From positions 1,674,001 to 1,738,000 of the forward strand of contig NZ_CP064030.1 of the NCBI RefSeq assembly GCF_016865235.1: a stretch of 64,000 nucleotides of DNA. The letters are read 5' to 3'. The notes beneath the pieces are model-generated. The model had not been told where the DNA came from and searched no databases. It worked only from the letters and a program-made list of their open reading frames with translations. The translations under genes and the position numbers were made by a program. Positions within the stretch are counted from its first letter, which is position 1, and every line of letters begins with the position of its first letter. This DNA comes from Dyella caseinilytica. Its GTDB lineage: Bacteria > Pseudomonadota > Gammaproteobacteria > Xanthomonadales > Rhodanobacteraceae. Shown piece by piece: positions 52,052 to 59,825 of this stretch.

Positions 52052-53152
52052 TTATCCGGCTGAAACATCCGCCTGACCGATAGCTGCCGGCATGCGGGAT
52101 GCTGCGCGCCGGTCACGCAAGCGCAAGAACGGCTGTTCCACGCCGTAATGAAGCAGGGTACCAAGCAGGGTAATGGCGACAGCGTAGAGGACGAAAGCCA
52201 CCCATCCATGCACGGCCGGGTGTGCAGCCAGCCAGCGCGCCACGGCATGCAGGGCGAGCTTGTGGCTGAGGTACAGGCTATATGACATGCCGGCAATCCA
52301 GCCGGTGCCAGGTACTCGCCAACGTCCCAAGCCTTGCCGTCCCGCGCAGGCCGCCACCAGCAGCGCAATGCCGAACGAAAGCAGTGGAAATCCAAAGACA
52401 CTGGGCATGAATGTCAGACGGTCGCGGAACAGCCAGATGGCAATGCCGACCACGGCAAGCCCGATCAGGGTCAAGATGTTCCCGTTGCGCTGCAGCAAAC
52501 TCCACACGCTCGGACGGTAAGCCTGGATGGCCGCCAGCGTGACGCCGGCCAGCAAGCCATCCAGTCGGGTATAGGTCGGGTAGTAGATGTTCTCCAGATA
52601 ATCCAAATTGTGTCGCGCCGCGTAGGCGCGTAACAGCATGCCGGCAGCGACGATCACGCTACCCACACACAGCGTGACTGGCAGCGATGGCCTGCGTGTC
52701 AGCAACCACGCCAGTGCGGGAAACACGAGATAGAACTGCTCCTCCACACACAACGACCATGCGTGCGAGAAAGCCTCGTTATGTTGATAGTCGATCAGCA
52801 GATTCAGCGTGAAGGTCAGGAACTGCCACGCCGGCTGCATCCCGGGCGCTTCGCGCCAGCTCGGAAACCACGCGTACACGGCGAGAACGACCAGGAACGC
52901 AGGCAGAATGCGATAGGTCCGGCGCCGGTAAAATTCAGCGAAATGGAGCGGCTGCCGCAAGCTCAAAGGCTTCAGCACCTGGTAGCCGATCAGATAGCCG
53001 CTCAACACAAAGAAAAGGTCGACACCCATCCAGCCGTAGTCGCCAATGGGTTGGAACGGATCACCGAGACCACCGACTATCCAGGAGTGGAACAGCATCA
53101 CCCAGAGGATGGCGATGGCACGCAGCAAGTCGAGGCCGGACAAACGATTCAT
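52052..53152 (-). CDS. Acyltransferase 3 family membrane protein (OafA/YrhL type)
   Basis: A protein of 366 residues with about ten transmembrane segments. It begins with the family signature LSGLDLLRAIAILWVMLFHSW, where His is essential. GVDLFFVLSGYLIG and SFTWSLCVEEQFYLVFP-like (AWSLCVEEQFYLVFPA) motifs follow. Such proteins O-acetylate or acylate sugars of lipopolysaccharide, exopolysaccharide or antibiotics. The extracytoplasmic SGNH domain found in long forms is absent. GGGATGGA precedes ATG 53152. The acceptor is unknown; ugd is 25 kb away and gives no direct clue. Confidence 0.9.
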   Translation of the reverse strand: MNRLSGLDLLRAIAILWVMLFHSWIVGGLGDPFQPIGDYGWMGVDLFFVLSGYLIGYQVLKPLSLRQPLHFAEFYRRRTYRILPAFLVVLAVYAWFPSWREAPGMQPAWQFLTFTLNLLIDYQHNEAFSHAWSLCVEEQFYLVFPALAWLLTRRPSLPVTLCVGSVIVAAGMLLRAYAARHNLDYLENIYYPTYTRLDGLLAGVTLAAIQAYRPSVWSLLQRNGNILTLIGLAVVGIAIWLFRDRLTFMPSVFGFPLLSFGIALLVAACAGRQGLGRWRVPGTGWIAGMSYSLYLSHKLALHAVARWLAAHPAVHGWVAFVLYAVAITLLGTLLHYGVEQPFLRLRDRRAASRMPAAIGQADVSAG

Positions 53153-53286
53153 GGTTCCATCCCTAGGCACAGGCAGCGACGGGCCCCCGCCCGGATCTAT
53201 TGCCAGCCGAAGCGGCGATTGTGGGGGGAAGGCATGCTATGTAAAAGGCTGAAAAAGGGCCTTTTGATGGCGGTGGCGCCGTGTTC

Positions 53287-53874
53287 TTAGTCGAGTGAGA
53301 ACGCTTCGCTGCGTCCTCGGCTGATATCGACAATGCGCAGCCTGGCCTCGTCGAGCTGATGCTGCGGCAGGCGCATATGCAGGCTTACGCCGTTGGCGTC
53401 GAAGTTCTCTTGCTCGACCTCTGCGCCGAGTTCCTTCAAGCGAGCTTTCATGCGTGCCAACTCTGCAAACTCGCAATGCACACCCAACCGTGCCATAGCC
53501 ACGATCGGTACGCGCTCGGCCAACCGCAGGCATTCGGCAGCGGTGCCACCGTAGGCGCGAGCCAAGCCGCCCGCACCTAGCTTGATGCCGCCGTACCAGC
53601 GCGTGACCACCACCGCGACGCGATCGATGCCTTGTCCGTCGATTGCCTGCAAGATAGGACGACCTGCGGTGCCGCCGGGTTCACCATCGTCATTGAAGCG
53701 GTACTCCTGGCCGATCCGATAAGCCCAGCAATTGTGCGTGGCTGTTGCATCACTCACAGCCTGCACGTAAGCCAGCGCTTGCTGCGGCGTTTCGACCGGC
53801 GCGGCCTGGGCAAGAAACCGGCTTTTGCGAATGTCTTCGCTGAGGCGTGCTGCGGCGACAAGGGTATGTAACAT
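53287..53874 (-). CDS. YigZ/IMPACT family protein
   Basis: The product has 195 residues. The UPF0029 domain carries the signature GEPGGTAGRPIL and VTRWYGGIKLGAGGLARAYG, after ATHNCWAYRIG. The C-terminal DUF1949 ferredoxin-like domain covers about 135-195. Related to eukaryotic IMPACT, which binds Gcn1; the bacterial role is unknown, with predicted RNA or ribosome contact. Divergent from the DUF218 gene. Confidence 0.93.
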   Translation of the reverse strand: MLHTLVAAARLSEDIRKSRFLAQAAPVETPQQALAYVQAVSDATATHNCWAYRIGQEYRFNDDGEPGGTAGRPILQAIDGQGIDRVAVVVTRWYGGIKLGAGGLARAYGGTAAECLRLAERVPIVAMARLGVHCEFAELARMKARLKELGAEVEQENFDANGVSLHMRLPQHQLDEARLRIVDISRGRSEAFSLD

Positions 53875-53951
53875 CGGATTCGCAAGGGTGCGGGATAGTT
53901 GAAGCCAAGCTGGATATCCTACTGCCTACACATTCAAGGGAACGAACAAGC

Positions 53952-54710
53952 ATGTTGATCTTGCTGGTAGTGCTTTGTCTGCTTGGCCTGGCCTTCGGCC
54001 TTCTTCGTTGGCGCCGTTGCCAGTGGACGTCCTACGGTTTGGCCCTGCTGCTTTTCTTCTTGGCAGGCTGCGGGCCTCTGCCGGCGTTGCTGTTGAAATG
54101 GTTGCAGGCGCCGTATGCCACGCGCCCCACTATTACCTGGGCACAACGCAATGCCATCGTGCTGCTGGGCGCGGGTACTGCGCATGTAGTCGGCACCCAA
54201 CAGGTGGAGCCGAATATCGCTGCCAATGGACGCATCATCGAAGCCTATTCTCTGTACCGCGCTTGCCGGCAGGGTGGCAACGATTGCAAGGTTGTGGTCA
54301 GCGGCGGCGATCCATTTCGCAACGGTATGACGGAGGCGGCGGCGTATGACCGAGTCTTGTTGTCGATGGGCGTGAATGACACCGACTTGCTGTTGGAGTC
54401 GCGCAGCATGAACACGTGGCAAAACGCACAGTTCGTGCAACCCATGCTCAAGGACTACCGTCCTGAACAGGTACTGCTGGTGTCATCGGCGACCCATCTG
54501 AATCGTGCGCTGATTTACTTCGCGCACTTTGGCATCGATGCCACACCCGTGCGCGGTGATTATGTCGATGTGCGTTTCACCTGCTGGCCAAATGCCTGGA
54601 ACATGGCGCTGACCGATTTTGCCGCGCACGAATACATCGGCGTACTGACCTATCACTTCTACAACTTCATGGGCTGGAATGCGCCGCCCAGCCGGAACGG
54701 CGCAGCCTAG
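53952..54710 (+). CDS. DUF218 (YdcF/ElyC-like) membrane protein
   Basis: The product has 252 residues from ATG 53952. Two N-terminal hydrophobic segments are followed by the DUF218 domain (about 70-230). It has NAIVLLGAGTAH, ANGRIIEAYSLYRAC, VVVSGGDP, TEAAAYDRVLLSMGV, RSMNTWQNAQFVQPML and VLLVSSATHLNRALIYF. This family includes ElyC, which affects peptidoglycan and lipid-carrier metabolism, and SanA. The exact role here is not known. The frame is open upstream into the yigZ promoter region but a ribosome site (AAGGGAACG) fits the chosen start. Confidence 0.88.
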   Translation: MLILLVVLCLLGLAFGLLRWRRCQWTSYGLALLLFFLAGCGPLPALLLKWLQAPYATRPTITWAQRNAIVLLGAGTAHVVGTQQVEPNIAANGRIIEAYSLYRACRQGGNDCKVVVSGGDPFRNGMTEAAAYDRVLLSMGVNDTDLLLESRSMNTWQNAQFVQPMLKDYRPEQVLLVSSATHLNRALIYFAHFGIDATPVRGDYVDVRFTCWPNAWNMALTDFAAHEYIGVLTYHFYNFMGWNAPPSRNGAA

Positions 54711-54793
54711 GTATTGAACATCGTTCCCCGCACGCAACGATCGTACCGCTGCAGTGGTTGAGGCCACCCAGCGATACGTAGCTACGTCACGCA

Positions 54794-54871
54794 GTTCACA
54801 ACATGCTGCCCGCTTCGTTCAGGTGAAGGAGACATCGCTCACTTCACTCATGCCGAACGGGAGGGCAGTCC
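54794..54871 (+). repeat. Leader repeat, copy 1, upstream of the first PI-PLC gene
   Basis: About 78 bases before the first PI-PLC start codon match 77 bases before the second (56158-56234) with scattered substitutions and one extra G in the ribosome-site region (GGGAGGGCAG against GGGAGGCAG). Shared elements include GTTCACAACATGCTG and GTTCAGGTGAAGG. The duplication therefore covered gene plus leader. Confidence 0.8.
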
Positions 54872-56011
54872 ATGCCTTGGATGACCCAGCTTTTCAATAC
54901 CAACGATCCAGCCAGAGGCCTCTTTCAGACACGCCCCTTGCACCGAATCACTCTGCCGGGAACGCATGATTCCGGGTGCTATCGAGATCAGACCTGGTCG
55001 AACTATCTTTCCAAGACACAGATGCAGGATATCGGTGCTCAGTTGCAGGGAGGCATCCGGTATTTTGACATCAGGCCGAAAAACCTGGGAGGTGGACAAT
55101 TCGTCACTTATCACGGCGGCCTCTACGAAGGTGGCATGCTGACCGGGGCAGGGGGAATCCTGCAGCAGATTCAGGCGTACTTCGCCGGACTGCTGGCGCA
55201 GGATCGCGAACTAGTGATTCTCAATATTTCCCATTTTTCGAACTTCAACGCCGCAGCTCACCAGGCACTGATTAATGCGATCACTGGAGCGCTTGGGAAC
55301 ATCCTGGTTCAGCACAGGCAAAGTGCGATCAATCTGTTTGATGCGCCGTATCATAGTGTTCTCAGAGACGCGAATGCGGCCATGCGTTCGCGCGTAGCTG
55401 TGCTGTACGACGGCGCGATGGATACCCCTATCGATGCTTTCGTCACCCAAGCGGCTCAGAATGCGAACCTTCCTCCGGGTTTCTTCACCGTTGCGCCCAA
55501 GTACATCAGCCCGACCAACAATATCTTTCTGTTTGATCAGTACTCCAATAGATCCAATCTCGATAACAGCTTCTTTTATACCGGCATGAAGCCGGACCAG
55601 CTGGCCAAGTTGACCAATCGCGTTAATTACAATTACGCACCCAACGCGAATTGGGTTGTGCCGCCCCCGTACACCGCCAATTGGACTAACAATGCCCCCT
55701 TGGGAGTGGCCGGCACGATGCACTTGCTGTCCTGGACGCTCACGCCGCAGTTCAGCGGCGGAGAACCAATCTGGTATGCGGACCATAGAGCCAATCCGTA
55801 TTTGGCTGATTTCTTTTCCGACGTAAATCGATGGGCCAATGGGGCGAGCTACAACGCTGTAAAAGATCCACAGGTCAACATTGTCTATGTGGATCACTAT
55901 GAATCCCATCAACACAACAACCCGTTTTCACCATGGAATGGGCTGGCTATGCCGGTCGCAATTGCGGCGCGGATGAATGTGGGATCGGTCGGCCTTCCGA
56001 ACACATGGTGA
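54872..56011 (+). CDS. PI-PLC X-domain protein, paralogue 1
   Basis: Predicted phosphatidylinositol-type phospholipase C of 379 residues. The two catalytic histidines are visible: His32 in LPGTHDSGCY and His81 in VTYHGGLYEGG, 49 residues apart (50 in the Bacillus enzyme). RYFDIRP (63-69) supplies the conserved Asp and Arg. A long C-terminal part (about 200-379, with KYISPTNNIFLFDQY, NYNYAPNANWVV and MHLLSWTLTPQ) is shared with the downstream paralogue. No signal peptide or transmembrane segment is visible, unlike secreted bacterial PI-PLCs. GGGAGGG precedes the ATG. Codon use looks less GC-rich than the neighbours by eye. Confidence 0.88.
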   Translation: MPWMTQLFNTNDPARGLFQTRPLHRITLPGTHDSGCYRDQTWSNYLSKTQMQDIGAQLQGGIRYFDIRPKNLGGGQFVTYHGGLYEGGMLTGAGGILQQIQAYFAGLLAQDRELVILNISHFSNFNAAAHQALINAITGALGNILVQHRQSAINLFDAPYHSVLRDANAAMRSRVAVLYDGAMDTPIDAFVTQAAQNANLPPGFFTVAPKYISPTNNIFLFDQYSNRSNLDNSFFYTGMKPDQLAKLTNRVNYNYAPNANWVVPPPYTANWTNNAPLGVAGTMHLLSWTLTPQFSGGEPIWYADHRANPYLADFFSDVNRWANGASYNAVKDPQVNIVYVDHYESHQHNNPFSPWNGLAMPVAIAARMNVGSVGLPNTW

Positions 56012-56064
56012 TGAAAAGCTGTTGACGGGAGTGGCGCCCAATTAAGGGTGCGCTATGGATTGAG

Positions 56065-56097
56065 AGCCGCCGCGCTGACAATGGCGCGCGGCTTTTC
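56065..56097 (+). terminator. Terminator between the two PI-PLC genes
   Basis: AGCCGCCGCGC pairs with GCGCGCGGCT (one bulge) around TGACAATG, followed by TTTCTG. It implies that the second gene has its own promoter. Confidence 0.65.
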
Positions 56098-56157
56098 TGT
56101 GCGCATGTCGGCAGGTTGGTTAGCTGTGGCGCAGGCACAATGCAATCACGTCATATC

Positions 56158-56234
56158 GTTCACAACATGCTGTCCGACGCGTTCAGGTGAAGGTGACATT
56201 GCTCACCTCACTCAAGCCAAACGGGAGGCAGTCC
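56158..56234 (+). repeat. Leader repeat, copy 2, upstream of the second PI-PLC gene
   Basis: Matches the 78 bases before paralogue 1 (54794-54871). In this copy a GTG-initiated frame runs through the leader into the gene (16 extra codons). In copy 1 the extra G breaks that frame, so the leader is probably untranslated in both. Confidence 0.8.
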
Positions 56235-57389
56235 ATGCCTTGGATGACTCAACTTTTCAATAGCGAACAAGCCAATGGTGATGACGTCAGAGGCCCTTTT
56301 CCAAAGCGTCCTTTGCATCGAATCGCGCTGCCAGGGACACACGATTCCGGATGCTATGTCGATAAGCCCATCTCGAACTCGCTTTCCAAAACGCAAAAGC
56401 AGGATGTGAATTCGCAGTTGAAGGGAGGCGTCCGGTATTTCGATATCAGACCGAAATACCTGGGCGACCAACAGTTCACGACCTATCACGGTTCACTTTA
56501 TTACGGTGGCATGCTCACGGGTGACCAGGGGATCTTGCGTCAGATCCGGGACTTCTTTGAAGAGCTGGATGAGGAAGAGCGTGAACTGGTGATCCTGAAT
56601 ATCTCTCACTTCTCGGATTTCAGTGATCAGGCTCACCAGCAGTTGATCACGAAGATCGCCGAGGAATTCAAAGGGTTTCTGGTGCCCTTTACGCAGAGCG
56701 AGATCAATCTGTTCGACACGCCATACCAAGCGCTTTTGACAGATAGCGACGAGAACATCGCTTCGCGTCTGGTGGTGCTATATGACGGCGCTTTGGATAC
56801 GCCACAGGAAAGCTACATCACCAAAAGGCTCCTGACCAAGGATGCTTTTCCGCCAGGTTTCTTCGTGGTTGCACCCAAGTACATCTGCCCGGTCAACAAC
56901 ATCTTTCTGTTCGACCAGTACGCCAACAAAATCTATGTGGAGGACTGGGGGACTTTTAAGGGCATGCTGCCAGACCAGTACGATAAGTTGACCCATCGCA
57001 GTAACTACAATTACGCGCCCAATTCGAATTGGATCGTACCAAGCGGCTATGACCCACATTGGACCGACAATGCGCCCTTGGGTGTGGATAGCACGATGCA
57101 TTTGCTGTCCTGGACGCTGACGCCGCAGTCAATCGGGGGAGACCCCATCACCTACGCGGACGATTACGCCAATCCTGCCTTGGCCAGCTTCTTTTCCAAA
57201 GGGAGTCGGTGGGCGAATGAGCAAAGCTACGACTCTACGAAGGACCCGCAAATCAACATTGTTTACGTGGATGACTATCGGTCCGAGGTGCACAACAACG
57301 ACAACTCGCCGTCATATGACTTGGCGATGCCGGTCGCGATCGCTATACAGCTCAATCTCGGCATGGTTGGGGATCCGAGCGCCTGGTGA
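56235..57389 (+). CDS. PI-PLC X-domain protein, paralogue 2
   Basis: The product has 384 residues from ATG 56235 (GGGAGG upstream). Same architecture as paralogue 1 and roughly half identical by eye. Catalytic His36 is in LPGTHDSGCY and His85 in TTYHGSLYYGG, with RYFDIRPKYLG between. The C-terminal half has KYICPVNNIFLFDQY, NYNYAPNSNWIV and MHLLSWTLTPQ. No secretion signal. It contains a more acidic middle region (FFEELDEEEREL) than paralogue 1. The pair arose by tandem duplication including the leader; divergence shows it is not recent. Substrate (inositol lipid, another phospholipid or GPI) is unknown. Confidence 0.88.
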   Translation: MPWMTQLFNSEQANGDDVRGPFPKRPLHRIALPGTHDSGCYVDKPISNSLSKTQKQDVNSQLKGGVRYFDIRPKYLGDQQFTTYHGSLYYGGMLTGDQGILRQIRDFFEELDEEERELVILNISHFSDFSDQAHQQLITKIAEEFKGFLVPFTQSEINLFDTPYQALLTDSDENIASRLVVLYDGALDTPQESYITKRLLTKDAFPPGFFVVAPKYICPVNNIFLFDQYANKIYVEDWGTFKGMLPDQYDKLTHRSNYNYAPNSNWIVPSGYDPHWTDNAPLGVDSTMHLLSWTLTPQSIGGDPITYADDYANPALASFFSKGSRWANEQSYDSTKDPQINIVYVDDYRSEVHNNDNSPSYDLAMPVAIAIQLNLGMVGDPSAW

Positions 57390-57430
57390 CACCGAGGCGT
57401 TGACGACCGTAAGTCGTCAGACCTGATCAG

Positions 57431-57471
57431 GCGAGGGCCGCAGTTGTACGATGCGGCCCTCGCGCTGTTTT
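57431..57471. terminator. Terminator between PI-PLC 2 and the alcohol dehydrogenase gene
   Basis: GCGAGGGCCGCA (57431-57442) pairs perfectly with TGCGGCCCTCGC (57452-57463), followed by GCTGTTTT. It serves the plus-strand gene best. Confidence 0.82.
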
Positions 57472-58532
57472 CAGGCGGCTTTGGCCAGTGAAGCCAGATC
57501 AATCACGAAGCGATAGCGCACGTCGCTCTTGAGCATGCGTGCGTAAGCTTCGTTGATGTCCTGGATGTTGATCATTTCAACATCCGAGCTGATGCCGTGC
57601 TGGGCGCAGAAATCCAGCATTTCCTGCGTTTCAGCAATGCCGCCGATCAACGAGCCTGCGACCGAGCGGCGACCGAAGATCAGCTGGCCGGCGTGCGTCG
57701 GCGGTTCGATCGGTTCGACCAGGCCCACCAGTACATGCACGCCATCCAGCTTAAGCGTGGCGAGGTACGGGTTGAGATCGTGCTGGTGCGGCACGGTATC
57801 GAGGATGAAGTCGAAGCTGCCGGCTACGGCCTGCATTTGCTTGGGGTCGGTGGATAGCACCACATGATCGGCGCCGAGCCTGCGTGCTTCTTGTTCCTTG
57901 CCGGGCGAGCGGGTGAACAGCGTGACATCCGCGCCCATCGCCTTAGCAAACTTCAGGCCCATATGGCCGAGGCCGCCCAAGCCGATGACGGCTACCTTCT
58001 GACCTTTGCCGATCTTCCAGTGGCGCAGCGGCGACCAGGTGGTGATGCCAGCGCACAGCAGTGGTGCGGCGGACTTCGGATCCACGCCATCGGGGATGCG
58101 CAACACGAACTTGTCGGATACCACGATGCGCTCGGAATAGCCGCCATAAGTCGTCAATCCGTCTTGGCGGTCTTTACTGTTGTAGGTGAAGGTTGCGCCT
58201 TCCTTGCAGTACTGCTCAAGACCTTGCGCACAGGCGTCGCAATGCTGGCAGGAATCGACCATGCAGCCCACGCCGACCATATCGCCAGGCTTGAACGCGG
58301 TGACTTTGCCACCGACCGAAGCGACGCGGCCGATGATTTCGTGACCAGGCACCAACGGGTACATGCTGCCACCCCATTCGTTGCGGGCCTGATGGATGTC
58401 GGAGTGGCAGACGCCGCAGTAGAGGATATCGATAACCACGTCGTCCGGGCGCGGATCGCGGCGCTCGAAGCTATGCGGGGCCAGCGGGGTCGTGGCGGAT
58501 TGCGCGGCATAACCGCGGATGCTCAGAGCCAT
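57471..58532 (-). CDS. Zinc-dependent NAD(P) alcohol dehydrogenase (cinnamyl-alcohol/YahK type)
   Basis: The 353-residue product is a medium-chain dehydrogenase. The catalytic zinc site is CGVCHSDIHQARNEWG and GHEIIGRV. The structural zinc site has four cysteines in CMVDSCQHCDACAQGLEQYC. The cofactor motif is VIGLGGLGHMGLKFAKAMG. FTRSPGKE (Arg/Ser after the second strand) suggests NADPH preference, as in E. coli YahK aldehyde reductase. It is divergent from an AraC regulator that probably controls it. Likely reduces aldehydes broadly; the physiological substrate is unknown. Confidence 0.94.
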   Translation of the reverse strand: MALSIRGYAAQSATTPLAPHSFERRDPRPDDVVIDILYCGVCHSDIHQARNEWGGSMYPLVPGHEIIGRVASVGGKVTAFKPGDMVGVGCMVDSCQHCDACAQGLEQYCKEGATFTYNSKDRQDGLTTYGGYSERIVVSDKFVLRIPDGVDPKSAAPLLCAGITTWSPLRHWKIGKGQKVAVIGLGGLGHMGLKFAKAMGADVTLFTRSPGKEQEARRLGADHVVLSTDPKQMQAVAGSFDFILDTVPHQHDLNPYLATLKLDGVHVLVGLVEPIEPPTHAGQLIFGRRSVAGSLIGGIAETQEMLDFCAQHGISSDVEMINIQDINEAYARMLKSDVRYRFVIDLASLAKAA

Positions 58533-58724
58533 GTGTTTCTCCTAAGGAGCGAGAGGCAAGCGGTGAATCGGAAGCTAGGCAACTAGTATGCGAAGCGTCT
58601 CCCGATCTGGGTAGTCGGATCCTACGAAATGCTTGCCTGATCCTGTAAAGTCGTTTTAGAGGACTCGCCAAGATCTGCAGTAACAGGCAATCTCTGGGTT
58701 CCCGTGAAATCTCAGTTTTCGTCC

Positions 58725-59651
58725 ATGAATAGCCAATTAAAGCCAGAAAAGTCATTCTCGCGCCTGGAACGGGACCGCGAGGAATTGACAATCCTGGTTG
58801 AACGATACGCCCAGTCAGAAGGGGTGTGGCCAACTGCCTGGCCAGCCTTGTCGTTCTTCCGCGCGGATGAGCCCGGCGACCGCAGTTGTGCCATGTACGA
58901 ACCCTGCCTGGGCCTGCTGTTGCAGGGTAACAAGCACATCCTGCTGGGAGAGGAACGTTTCGAGCAGGAAAACGGGCATTACCTGATCAGCTCGATCGAC
59001 GTACCGGTTTCGGCCCAGGTGATGCGCGCCTCGCGCCAGCAGCCCTGCCTTTGCCTGACGCTGCGGCTGGATCCGGTGCGGATCGGCGAATGGCTGTCCG
59101 AGGTGAAACCGCCGAAGCGCTCGACGGTCACCGCGCGCGGATTGGCATTGAGTCCGGTCAGCGTCGAGATACTCGACCCGCTGCTGCGCTTGATCCGACT
59201 GCTCGAAACGCCGGTCGACCTGCCACTGCTGGCGCCACTGATCGAGCGCGAGCTGATCTATCGCTTGCTGACCGGCGAGCAGGGTGCGCGTCTTGCGCAG
59301 ATCGCCATGGCGGGCGGGCAGGGACAGCAGGTTGCGCGTGCCATCCAGTGGCTGAAACAGCACTACAACAAGCCACTGCGTATCAGCGATCTGGCCAACA
59401 TGGTGAATATGAGCGCGTCATCGCTGCATCATCATTTTCGCGAGATCACGGCGATGAGCCCGCTGCAGTACCAGAAGGTGCTGCGTCTGCATGAAGCGCG
59501 CCGCTTGTTGCTGACGGAAGGCTGTGATGTTGCCACCGCAGCGCATCGGGTTGGTTATGAAAGTCCATCGCAGTTCAGCCGCGAATACAGCCGGCACCAT
59601 GGTGCGCCGCCGTTGCGGGATGTGAATCGGTTAAGGGCAGTGCGTGTTTGA
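58725..59651 (+). CDS. AraC-family transcriptional regulator
   Basis: The product has 308 residues from ATG 58725; a GTG at 58704 would add seven and cannot be excluded since neither has a clear ribosome site. The N-terminal AraC_N cupin-like sensor (about 40-190) contains YEPCLGLLLQGNKHILLG and HYLISSIDVPVSAQV. The C-terminal double helix-turn-helix has LRISDLANMVNMSASSLHHH and VATAAHRVGYESPSQFSREY. This family member type is often divergent from a dehydrogenase gene and responds to its aldehyde or alcohol substrate. Here it faces the zinc alcohol dehydrogenase across 192 bases. Confidence 0.92.
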   Translation: MNSQLKPEKSFSRLERDREELTILVERYAQSEGVWPTAWPALSFFRADEPGDRSCAMYEPCLGLLLQGNKHILLGEERFEQENGHYLISSIDVPVSAQVMRASRQQPCLCLTLRLDPVRIGEWLSEVKPPKRSTVTARGLALSPVSVEILDPLLRLIRLLETPVDLPLLAPLIERELIYRLLTGEQGARLAQIAMAGGQGQQVARAIQWLKQHYNKPLRISDLANMVNMSASSLHHHFREITAMSPLQYQKVLRLHEARRLLLTEGCDVATAAHRVGYESPSQFSREYSRHHGAPPLRDVNRLRAVRV

Positions 59652-59707
59652 TTGGCGCATGTTGATCATCAAGTCAACGTGGTGCTCTTTGGTTGAGTGA
59701 ACTTTAC

Positions 59708-59788
59708 CCGTCGTCCCGGCGTAGGCCGGGACCCAGCGACTTCGATGCTGCCAAAGACACTAGGTCCCGGCCTGCGCCGGGACAACGG
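59708..59788. repeat. Pair of inverted REP-like palindromes (REPIN-type)
   Basis: Two 29-base units in opposite orientation, 59708-59736 and 59760-59788, are separated by 23 bases. They match each other's complement at all but three positions. Each contains a hairpin GTCCCGGC-N4-GCCGGGAC. Such doublets are dispersed in many proteobacterial genomes and mobilised by RAYT transposases. It fills the 174-base gap between the AraC and aldehyde dehydrogenase genes. Confidence 0.82.
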
Positions 59789-59825
59789 TGAGTGAGGTGT
59801 CACGTAGATGTGATGATGCCCAACA

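Noticed and set aside
54754..54969. Small open frame through the leader of PI-PLC paralogue 1
   Set aside because: The equivalent frame in the paralogue's leader is shifted by one base, so it is not conserved as protein.
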